In this document: piece after piece, positions 36,745 to 46,611 of the stretch | Numbering within the stretch: position 1 is the first letter of the stretch | Layout of the letters: each line of letters opens with the position of its first letter | Origin: Paramecium pentaurelia | Lineage: Eukaryota; Ciliophora; Oligohymenophorea; Peniculida; Parameciidae | Direction of reading: 5' to 3' | DNA: 64,000 nucleotides | NCBI GenBank assembly: GCA_905183005.1 | Contig: CAJJDO010000093.1 | Coordinates: forward strand, 8,203-72,202 | Position numbers and translations under genes: made by a program | Notes under the pieces: generated by a model | What the model was told of the DNA's origin: nothing | Seen by the model: the letters and a program-made list of their open reading frames with translations, nothing else | Database searches by the model: none

Positions 36745-38009
36745 TCACTTGAATGCAGCTAATCCTGTTATTTCCCTCCCAGCAATCAAACTATTAATAT
36801 CATAAGATCCCTTTGAAATATTTAATTTTATAATTTACCTCATATGTATAAACTACTTCAGCATCAGTTAAAGCCTTAATACAATAATTTTCAATTAAAA
36901 TTCCATCTCCTCCCATCATCTCTCTTCCTAATCTAGCTACTTCTCTTGTTTTATCAGAAACCCATGCTTTAACAGCTGCAATCTATCCTAAAGTTGCTTT
37001 TTTCTCTTATGCCAATCTTGAAACTTATAAAACCATCAAAAAACTAGCTTAAAATGTTGTTAAAATCTTAGCCAATCTCTCTTATTATAATTAGAATCCA
37101 GCAATATTTTTTCCAAATTACTTTCTTCTTGTTGTAAATTTAATCACATTCTCATATACTCCTGCTTATATTCCCAAAGCTATCCAAGGAACTCCTACTC
37201 TTGAATGTTACAATACTTAAGTTACACCGTTCTAAAAGTCTTTAGCTTTAGGCATCTTATTTTCATCAGGTATAAACACATCTTTAAATGTAATTTAACA
37301 ATTTTAAACTATTCTCAATGCTAATTTATGTTTGATTGGTTCTGCATGAACTCCAGCCCATTTGTTTTCTATTATAAACCCTTCAATATTATTATTCTCA
37401 ATATTTCTAGCCCAAACAACTAGAATATCCTTATTTCCATTTCCAATCCATCTCTTATTACCATTCAATAAATATCCTCCCTAAACTTTTTTGACTGTAG
37501 TTTATATACTAGATGCATCAGACCCATATTCTTTCTCAGTTAATGCCCATCCTCCCAAAATATCCATATCCTTAATCCTAGTTAAGTATTTCTATTTTTA
37601 TTATTCTGAACCAAATGTTTCAATACTATAAGGTACCAATGATGAACTAATCAATCATATCAATTTTTACATTAATAAATAGAATGTTGATAAACCAGCA
37701 TCAACTTTAGCTAATTCTAAATAGGCTAAACCAGTTTTCACATATGTATCAGTTTTATGAATTAACTTTAATGGTTTTAAAGCTTCAACTATTTCTGTAG
37801 GAAATTCAGCTGCTTCAACATACTTATTGATTGTTGGTGCCGCCTTATTAATTGATTCTTATTACTTTTTCCTATGCAAATTTACGAACAGCATAACAAA
37901 TGTCCTTTTCGTCTTTTTCAAGCATGTCATACAATTGAAGATATTCAAGAGGATCTGCCAAGAACTTGACTTCCTTAAATTGTCCAGCCAACTAATTCAA
38001 TCTAAACAT
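36745..38009 (-). CDS. Acyl-CoA dehydrogenase (glutaryl-CoA dehydrogenase / ACX4 type)
   Basis: An FAD enzyme that introduces a 2,3 double bond into acyl-CoA. ATG at 38009 gives MFRLNQLAGQFKEVKFLADP, then introns of 22 nt and 24 nt (near 37855 and 37645). Motifs: GGWALTEKEYGSDASS, NGNKRWIGNG, RVGVPWIALGIQAGVYE, RKQFGKNIAGFQL, ARLGREMMGGDGI and the C-terminal VVYTYEGSYDINSLIAGREITGL. The Glu in YEG is the catalytic base used by glutaryl-CoA dehydrogenase and plant ACX4-like enzymes. The C-terminus (AAFK) has no peroxisomal PTS1, so a mitochondrial location is more likely. The length, about 395 residues, is normal. TGA is at 36745-36747. Confidence 0.92.
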
Positions 38010-38324
38010 AAAATTATAATTAATATGTCGTCATTTTATATTATAATATGCAATAATAATAATTGTGACTTAATAATTCAAAAAATTTCATAATACAAAA
38101 TTCTATTTTATTATGATATATATACTTTACAATAAAAACAATTCCATGTGTATTCAAGATTTATAAATTATGCTTAATTTGAATTTTAGAAAAGTTATTG
38201 AATTTTTTTTCAATTTCTTATGATATTATAAAATAAGATATAAAAGATACATAAATAGTATAATAAATTTAATAATAACTATAAGTAGGTCAATATTTTC
38301 TCTTTAATAAAAGGCTATTACTTT

Positions 38325-39247
38325 ATGGATGAGAAAATCACAACTTTATAACAAAGAAAGTTTCTTTATTACTTTCAAAATAACAATACAGTGAGTTAAA
38401 AATTTGATAGTCAATCTGAGTAAGTTTTTAAAAATTAGTAAACTCAATTAATTGATATTATACTATGTATCTTGATAACAGAGAGGTTTTATATTATAGA
38501 ACCTATAATAATATTTTAGAGTTTCTGGGTTAAATAGGTGGACTTTTAGAATTAATGTGATTTTTTGGTAGGAACAACTGTCAAACCATTTAAGAGACTG
38601 TCATGCAATTTATTTTTAGCACCAGAAATGTTTATTTAAAAAATATAATGGTTATTAAAAGATCCATCCATAAATTTAAGTCTTATAGACTGAAGAACTT
38701 GTAAATTTAAGTTAATTGGTGTAATTAGAAAAATGTTTTAAATTAAAAGCCTAATAAATTAAAATATTTGATCATCAATATTTATTTACTTGTGGATAAG
38801 ATAGATAATTAATTCAATAAAGTATTTAGTCAATTTAAATTAAATAGATATTAAAATATTATTAATAAATTAATTGAAATTGATGAATGAAAGAAAGTAT
38901 TATTAAATGAAGATTAATAAAAATTGTTTAAATTTATTCATAAACATAATATCTAATTAGTAACTCGAGATAAAATGAATGCGAGTATTAATCAATATAA
39001 TAATGTGAATAAACTTTCCTTTGAGGAGAAAATAATTTAGGTATTCTATTCTTATAATATGATTAAAGTAAGTAATCTTAAAAAATATAAACAAATAAAT
39101 CAGAGTAAAATTGGTTTATTGGATTATAGTGTTAAATTGATTTTCCAAACTAATGATAATTAAAAACCATTACAGTAAACATTTATTTTTTAAATACAAT
39201 AAATAAGTTCATTAGTTGATTTAAGTCTTTTAATAAAATAGAATTGA
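38325..39247 (+). pseudogene. Broken member of a ciliate membrane-protein family
   Basis: From about 38470 one frame reads MYLDNREVLYYRTYNNILEF LGQIGGLLELM, then TGA at 38558-38560. It continues for 109 codons, then TGA at 38888-38890, and continues again as KKVLLNEDQQKLFKFIHKH to TGA 39245-39247. All TGAs are exactly in phase. The two conserved blocks match the intact gene at 58949-60829 (TILAKIGGILQIL and LIKKILLSREQLEQL). The N-terminal half of the family (FDIFGQLP motif) is missing; an unrelated-looking exon starts at 38325. No introns remove the TGAs. Confidence 0.7.
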
Positions 39248-40147
39248 TCTGTGACTATTTTACCATTAATTTATCAAATTTATATATAATAAGTAAAAAC
39301 TTAAAGAATCATATAAGAGGAATTAAATTTAAACAGATTTTATTGAATTAATTTTTTAAGCAATTCATATTTTTGATAAATGATTGATTAAAATAATAAG
39401 ATATGATATTAAGTAACACTGATTTATCTCTTTATTTCTCTAGAATATCTCTTTATTTTTGATAAGTTCTAAAAGAATATTTTTTAATGTATAATCTTAA
39501 TTTGCCTCTATATCAATAATGCTCAAAAAAAAGATGTCTAAATTTTTCTAAAAATTCTTAAACAAATATATTAATCTAAATTAGTAAACGATAATTATAT
39601 TATTGCTGTAATAATAAAAAATTTATTTAATTTTAAAAATCCTATTTATTGTTTTTAAAAAAGAATCATTTTTGATTTATATTGAATTTCCTATTTAGAG
39701 TTTAAGGTCTTAATTAGAATAGTTATTACTAAGTAAACCATTTTGTAAATTAATTTATTTAATAGGAAATAATATTTACAAAAAAAATATTGAAAATTAA
39801 TTCTTAATTTTTATATAAAGCCTTGTTGATCTAGTAAAATCTGTTTAAGTATGATAATGTCTTTATTAATTCTACAATTTAATTTTTGATTATTATTATA
39901 TTCTAAATTATAATACGAAATGAAAATTAACTAAGTATTAGATTCTAATGTTATGATTACAAAGAAACTAATAATATGATAATTTTAAAGTATTATGTAT
40001 GAATTATTAAACTTTATATATTAATTTCTTAATGAGAAATTATATACATTAGTAAAAGAAATTAGAGAAAAAATGTGGAATAATAATAAAGAATCTGTAT
40101 AAGGGTAATTTGAATGCAATATGAATTGATTTAATAATTTTCATTAT
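39248..40147. other. Long spacer without a recognisable gene
   Basis: 900 bp, very AT-rich, with stops in all plus and minus frames at short intervals. Given its position behind the pseudogene it may be decayed coding DNA, but no homology is visible. Confidence 0.45.
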
Positions 40148-40620
40148 TCAATTCAATACCAATTTACGCATTTCTGCTTCTTCAACTTCAGATGGATCAT
40201 TAGCTTAGATTTCTTTTGATAAACCATTCAATTTCTTCTTTAATGCTTCTTTTCCTGCAGCATATGACATCTTTTATTTAACAGGCTAATTAGCATCTGG
40301 AGACCAAAATATGAATACTAATTTTTCAACTTATCTTGGTGGAACGTCATCAGTTTATGCTTGATAATCGTAAACTGCATATCGTGACTAAAAATAAATA
40401 GTAAATAATATATACTTCATTTTAAAGATGACTAACAAATTCAGCATAGGTGCTATCTCTTGCTCCAATTTAATCAACAACAATCTAATATTAAAATTGT
40501 AATAATCACTTAATTTGTATCAGTGTTTAATTTAAAGGTCAAATATCTATATTATTTTCCCAATTTGAGTTTATTGAATTCTGTTACGCAATCATCATTA
40601 ACATGTGTACCGACGTTCAT
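40148..40620 (-). CDS. ADF/cofilin actin-severing protein
   Basis: Binds and severs actin filaments. ATG at 40620: MNVGTHVNDDCVTEFNKLKL, then YRYLTFKL. Two introns (25 and 28 nt, near 40480-40504 and 40391-40418) give IVVDQIGARDSTYAEFVSHL, SRYAVYDYQ, VEKLVFIFWSPDANQPVKQK and MSYAAGKEALKKKLNGLSKE. The last is the long actin-binding helix, with the family's M-Y-S/A...K..LKK pattern. It is about 140 residues, normal for cofilin. There is no N-terminal regulatory Ser right after Met as in animals. TGA is at 40148-40150. Confidence 0.92.
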
Positions 40621-40689
40621 AATTAAATCTTATAATATTTATTTAAATTTTCTTTTTTTTTTTTTTTTTAATTAAATCACATTTTCTTA

Positions 40690-42312
40690 TCATTTCTTTG
40701 TTAAATTTTTTTAAAAATTTGGAGATATAGAATTAGTTCTTTATATTCTAAGCAACTAAGGTTTTTTCTAAACAGATTCTTTAATATTTTAATTGGTCTT
40801 TGTTTAATTGATTTATAGTTTTTTATTTGAAATATCTTTGAGTGTTGATGTTGGTCTTTAACTTTTTGGAGAAACAACTTCATATAATTCTTATTACCTT
40901 GAGGAATCTAAAAAATTGGATCCAGGGTTGTATGGTACATGAATTTACTCATGCAAAAAGGCATATTCATTAGGTTCAAGAGATTATTGTTTAATAGCTG
41001 AGGATTGATGAGACTTTTTATATGAATATCTGTTATTAGGTGATTATGAAGGTGTTAAGTATTATAAAGAGTTTGGATAAAATTATTAATTTTAAGGGGA
41101 AATTAAATTAGAATTCTAATAAATATTGTTATCTTAAAATTATAGTAATTCTAAATTAGCAAAATTATTAGATTTCTATTTTGAATGAATTTTTATTTAA
41201 TCATGATTATTTTATTCAGATATAGATGGATTAACCTTCTTTACTTATTTTTTTTATGTTTATTTTAATTATGATTTCAAATATTTTGTTTTATGTTCTG
41301 AAATTATTTATACAGATCTTTAAGTTGGATTAGTTTTTTTTAAAGTATTTGTTGATTATATTATTTATGTTTTAATATGTAAATTTTTGGATTAATGTAT
41401 AGGTAATATTTCTTTAATTTATTAATTTGATATTTCATTTAAATAATTTGATTGTTAATTTTCTATTTTAATAGCTGATTACTACATCATTTCTACTAAA
41501 CTTTCTTCATAAATAGATAAATAATTAGGTCTATTTTCTGGTTGTAATTCCAACATTTTACTGATTAATTTATTATCTGCTTTTTATAATAAGTCATCCA
41601 AAATATCTAATATTTTTATTATAATTTACTTATGTTAATTTAATAGATTTCAAAATTATAAATTTTCTGAATTGACTCTTATAAGATTAATTCTAATGTT
41701 ATAAGACCAATAGAAAATATTTCACTTTTCTCTTTATTATATTCAGGTCTATATGAACCTCTACCTAAATATTCTAATAATTCAGGAGACAAATAACAAT
41801 CCTCTTATGATCCATTTAATAGACGACTATAATGATTAATATTGGGGAGAAAAAGTTTGACTTAATTTTTAAAGAGAAATGATGAAGGTATTAAATCACC
41901 ATGATATTTATCTCTATTTTATAATTCTATCAAAGTATGCATAACTTGCTATATAAATTAATAATAAGGAAGTTAAGATGTAAATGGAATACCATATTCA
42001 AAGATTGCATCTATTTTGTAAAAGTTACTACATAAATATTATTCTTCTTATTTATTTATTTCTAACAATTTTATCAAACCAGGTATATTAGATAATTGTT
42101 AATATTGTTGTAATTTCTATAACTCAATTTGATATTAATCATCATTTTAATATAGCTTACTAATAACTGCAACTTATTCCTATTAATTTTAATAGACTTC
42201 AATTAGACTTCCAAAACTAAATTGAAACTCATAATTACATTTTGCTTTGATGTTGATCTAATTTTTACCAATTTTTTAAAAAGTGTTATTTGGACTGTTA
42301 AACTTAACCCAT
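40690..42312 (-). CDS. N-myristoylated pseudokinase with Gln/Asn-rich tail
   Basis: ATG at 42312 gives MGQVQQSKQH (Gly2, a myristoylation candidate). A 22-nt intron leads to FGSLIEVYQNQQEQVAVISK, a reduced glycine loop and beta-3 Lys. The C-lobe has YHGDLIPSSFLF where HRDLKPENILL is expected (Arg to Gly, Asn to Ser), KLFLPNINH in place of DFG, then CYLSPELLEYL and KSEIFSIGLITLEL (Asp to Glu in DxW). It cannot bind metal normally, so it is a pseudokinase. A 23-nt intron near 41620 is followed by a 300-residue polar tail ending FQKNLTKK, TGA 40690-40692. The tail is in one frame, which explains the T-rich plus strand. A membrane-tethered scaffold is inferred. Confidence 0.75.
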
Positions 42313-42380
42313 AATTAAAGAAAATAGTGAATGAAATAATTATATATTATTATTGTACTTTGATAAATTATTTTGTGAGC

Positions 42381-42881
42381 TCAAATAATTCCTATCTTGT
42401 TGGCTAAATTGAGAGCATCATTCTCTCCACCCAATCTAATGTAGGCCTTCTTCTTACCACCAAAAGTATTAAGGATCTTTATAATATTAAGCATTATTAC
42501 ATTAACTTTTCTTACTTTAACATCATAAATTTTCTAAAATGCTCTTTTTATTTATGGCTTTGTTGATTTTTAATTAACATAAAACACCATTGTATTTTCA
42601 TCTTCCATTTTTTTCATGTCCTTTTCTGTTATAAGTGGGTGTCTAAGCACATTTTAGAAATCTAATCCTTTAGAAACTGGAGTAAGTTATCTTGTTAATC
42701 TATAATTATTTCAATAATTGTTAAACCTTGTGAATTTTGGTTTTCTAGATAAAGCTAATGGCTTTTCAGTATGGAATCTATTTTGAAAATGTTTTCTAGC
42801 TCTCACTACTTTTTTAGCAACTCTTGTATTTTTAGCTGCCTTTTATGCTTTTTATGTAGTTGTTGTTTATCCCTTTGGCAT
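42381..42881 (-). CDS. RPL23A: 60S ribosomal protein uL23 (L23a)
   Basis: Sits at the exit tunnel of the large subunit and binds the signal recognition particle. ATG at 42881: MPKGQTTTQKAQKAAKNTRV is the basic eukaryotic extension. One 27-nt intron (near 42704-42730) is followed by LTPVSKGLDFQNVLRHPLIT, EKDMKKMEDENTMVFYV, VRKVNVIMLNIIKIL and KKKAYIRLGGENDALNLANK IGII, the conserved C-terminus of the family. It is about 155 residues. TGA is at 42381-42383. It is head-to-head with the Gln-rich gene at 43053. Confidence 0.95.
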
Positions 42882-43052
42882 TTTTAAAATTATTTTTAAA
42901 AAACAATCTTTTTTTTTAATTATTTCATAAATAATAGTATATAAATAGAGTGTTATCATTTCACAAATGCTTTATTCTCAAATCAATACTTAACTATCTA
43001 TCTAATCTTCATCATAATATAATCAAAATAAATAAATATTAAAATAAACAAT

Positions 43053-43818
43053 ATGAATTTTTCATAATGTCCAGATGAATTCTAAATTGAAGAATAACAA
43101 TTCATTAGAGTACCTTAAAGATCATCTTTGAGTAGTTTTAATTTTGAGGTATATAAAACAGCATTTTAAGGAATTAGATTCTAAATATAAGTTTACTTAT
43201 CCAACTAATGAAAAATAGAATGAGACTAAAAGAAATCAACTTAATTAAACTCCACCTCCATAAACTAAATAGATTTAATAATATGAAATAGATAAAAATT
43301 ATAAGTTATAGATAGAATAACCTAATCAACTTTCCAAATCTCCAAAATAATGTCATTCTTTTAGAGATCAAGGGAAAATATAATTATGCTAATAATAAAT
43401 AGAAAAACCTCAAAAAGAAATTAAATCTATTCTAAACTTCTAAGTTGATACTAAATTCATTAATATGAAACCAAGTAAAAAGAGAAATCAAAAACCTATT
43501 TTACCTTAATTCTAATAATAATAATATAAACGACCATTAATGATATAGAGTAATCCAAAATATTAGAGAATTTCTCCTAAAAATCAAAATAAAAATCCTA
43601 TTCAAAATAATATCATTTAAAATTACTCTGAAATTACTTTCCATTAAGAGCCAAAAGTCAATAAATTTTAATAATTATTAAATAAAGCTCCAAAATCAAT
43701 TGAAATTGATCATCAAAGATCAATAAAATGGTTTGGAAATAAAGAACTTTGTGAAGGTGAACTAAATGGAAAAATTGTATAATTTATTAAGACTTAATAA
43801 TCAAATGTGATATTATGA
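43053..43818 (+). CDS. Hypothetical Gln/Asn-rich disordered protein
   Basis: MNFSQCPDEFQIEEQQFIRV..., a 22-nt intron (near 43147-43168), then one frame to TGA 43816-43818. About 245 residues, rich in Gln, Pro, Lys and Asn. The only ordered-looking part is the end (RSIKWFGNKELCEGELNGK). No family was recognised. It is tail-to-tail with the SCP2 gene, 20 bp apart. Confidence 0.7.
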
Positions 43819-43838
43819 TATGGATCTTAATATTTTAC

Positions 43839-44221
43839 TCAAAATTTTGCATCCTTTGGTAATAAATCTGGAGTGAATTTTGTTGCAGCAGCCATATTTC
43901 CCTTGATTTTCATCTTGCCTTGCATAAAAGCCTATTATGGATTCAACTTTCCTTGAGCCATAGCAATATATCATCATCTATCATTGTAAATGTGGCATCA
44001 GCTGTTCCAACCTTTCCTTTTGAGATTGACTATCACTATAAATAATATTATATACTCCTGATCCATTTTTAAGATCAACAATCCAAACTTCTGGAGTTTC
44101 TCCTTTTGGCCTTAGAAACTTCAAAATAATAATCAGCATTGATTTTTTTAACTAATTCTGCTCCCTAACTTTTAATGAATGGATCCATCTTTTAAAATAA
44201 AACAACTGATTTCAAATCCAT
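43839..44221 (-). pseudogene. SCP2 sterol-carrier-domain gene with two frameshifts
   Basis: SCP2 domains bind lipids and acyl-CoA. ATG at 44221: MDLKSVVLFQKMDPFIKSQG AELVKKINADYYFEV, then the frame must change (near 44113) to read PKGETPEVWIVDLKNGSGVY. A 20-nt intron gives KVGTADATFTMIDDD, and the frame must change again (near 43968) to read MAQGKLNPQQAFMQGKMKIK and FTPDLLPKDAKF, TGA 43839. The order ADATFTM, MAQGKL, GKMKIKGN is diagnostic. The two shifts have opposite sign and no intron explains them. Either a young pseudogene or two assembly indels. Confidence 0.7.
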
Positions 44222-44320
44222 TTTTATTAAATTATTAATAATATTTTATTTTTCTCAAATCTTAAAAAATATTATTAAATATCCTATTAATAAAGAAAAA
44301 TAATTTAGTTATATAAAATA

Positions 44321-46586
44321 TCATTTCTTTCCCTTCTTCTTTTTTTTCTTCTTTCCTCCTGCAAAAGGATCTTATGCATACTCTACCCATAATTTAGGAA
44401 ATTCTGGTTTATTTTCAAACCAACAATTTTTAGATTTATTTATATTTCTAGCAGCTGTCAATGTTCTAGGATGAAATTAACCTAATTAAGATTCTAATAT
44501 AGCATGTGCCAATTTAAAATATCCATATGACTATGAAAATATAAAAAATATATATATTACCTCCTTATTACGTTCTAACATATACATACAACATCCTAAA
44601 TTATTATATACAGTAGCAGTATCAACTGTATCTACACCAATACTATTTTCTCTATATTCTCTTGCCTAAATAGATATTTATCTAATAAAACCAATACCTT
44701 CAAAAATGATCTAAGTGCCCAATCATATTCCTCTGTATTATAGAACACTGATCCTAATCCACAATAAGCCAAAGCTTTATCAGGATTGTTTGTTGGTAAT
44801 TTAGTTGAAAACTGTCTTGCATTCAAATAAGCTACTAATGCTAAATCATCTCTTCCAGCAGATTCAAACACAGTAGCCTTACTGAATTCGAAATACAATT
44901 CTAATCCATCAGTTAAATCTCTTCCTGTTGAAGCAATCCATTTTTTCTATTATATCTATTTATATCTTACTCTTGCATCATCATAATTCTATATAGCAAA
45001 TACAAAATTAGCTTCATTATGAGAATTTATTGCTGCTTCAACTAAAAATTATACATCCAATGGAGGATTAGGTGGATATAAAACTTCTGGTATAAGTACA
45101 GGTGCAACTTATACATCTGAGAGAGAACCACGTTCAACATCTGAGATTAGTTTTTATTCGAATTTCAATTTATCAGCTAATTCCTAAATATAATATTCTG
45201 ATTATTTCGGTTCTGTTTTTTATTCAAATATAATTTTCCTTGGTTCTGGTTCTCCAGCTTTTCTTCTTTATTATTGTTTTTTTGCTGGTTTAGGCTTAGG
45301 ATTTTTATTTTTAGGAGACTCTGGTTTTGGATTTCCTATAACTAATCTTGCTTCTGGATCCCATTTTGCCATTTATTTTTCTTATTAAGGTAAAGGAGGA
45401 ATTGGAGGTAATTCCTTATCTAACATTTTGATTACCTAATCAACAGGAATATTGAGAGACACTTATTATTATATTTATATATATATATACCTTATTCAAA
45501 TAATAGTGATCCTTATAATGCAGCAATTCTTTATAATTCATCTGTTCCATCTGGTTCATCATCTGAAGAATCTTTTTCTTCAAAATCACTTAAATCATTA
45601 AGTAGTTATTGAGTGAATTTTTCCAAGTTTTTAATGAGTTTTCTATTTAAATTTGGAAGTGGACCTTCTATATTTTCATTTTTTCTAAATAACATTAATT
45701 CACCAAAAAATTTTCTTAAATATTTTTCAACATCTAATTTTCTATTATTTTGATTTCCTCCTCCTTCTTCTTTAAGTCCTAATTCAAATGAGATTCTAGC
45801 TAAAAGTAATTGAAGTTCATGTATTAACATTTATGGATCAGTTTCATTACAATCTGATAAATTTTTTTCATAAATTTAAATAAAATGACCTTTTTAAAAA
45901 AAGTCATATTCTTTGTTATTAATAGGTGGAATAATCTTGAGTAGTATTTCTTCCAATTATTCAATAGATAAAATATGAGGTACAATTTCTGCATCTCTTA
46001 AAAATCTTACTAATGATACCATATTCATTTTTTTATTCTAAACCCAAATTTCCTTCCATCTTAACATTATTATTCCTCTTGACAAATTTTCTTACATATA
46101 TATTGTAAATATATTCTTTAATTCTCTTTCATAAAGTGATATTGCTTATATAGATGATTCAGCTAATAATCTTTTATTTGTTTCATCAAGCACAATTATT
46201 CTATTAGGCTCTACATTATGATCTCTAACTGCACTTTTTTCAGATAATATTTCATTTAACATCTTTTCTAAATGAAGAGGATCATTATGAAATATTTTCT
46301 TTGCCAGTTACTTGAGAAAGAAATAAAATTAAGGCTTATTCAATGCTCTTTCCCCTTTTACATCTCCTAATGCATCATCAAAATGAGTCAGAAACATACT
46401 AAAATTATTACCATTTGTAACAAGACTTCTATCAAGAGCAAACATAAGAATATCAGCAAAATTTAATGATGTTCCATTTCTTGAAAATTTATTAAAAAAC
46501 TCTTCAAATCTTCTTTCTTCTCTTTCTTTTAATACAACCGTATCTTATCTTTATTATTATTATGTCGATTGTTATTGTTATTGCAT
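44321..46586 (-). CDS. TPR-repeat protein, probably ciliary
   Basis: ATG at 46586: MQQQQQSTQQQQ, then a 330-residue helical region (FEEFFNKFSRNGTSLNFADI ...), a Pro/Lys-rich hinge (GNPKPESPKNKNPKPKPAKK) and, from about 45030, TPR repeats. Examples are ALAYCGLGSVFYNTEEYDWA and TATVYNNLGCCMYMLERNKE with FHPRTLTAARNINKS. A Lys-rich C-terminus follows, TGA 44321-44323. Introns of about 29-30 nt lie near 45463-45491 and 44533-44562. The layout is like axonemal adaptor proteins conserved in ciliated organisms, but no named ortholog was pinned down. It is divergent from the deubiquitinase, with 25 bp between start codons. Confidence 0.75.
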
Positions 46587-46611
46587 ATTAAATATTTAAA
46601 TATAATATATA
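46587..46611. promoter_or_regulatory. 25-bp bidirectional intergenic region
   Basis: Only 25 A/T bases separate the start codons of the TPR gene (minus) and the deubiquitinase (plus). Both 5' UTRs and any core promoter would have to overlap the coding regions or be extremely short. Confidence 0.6.

Noticed and set aside
40718..41530. Long plus-strand open frames, at first read as a TGA-broken gene or a hydrophobic membrane protein
   Set aside because: The minus strand carries a continuous, better-composed frame joined to a kinase-like N-terminus. The T-rich plus strand is just its complement.
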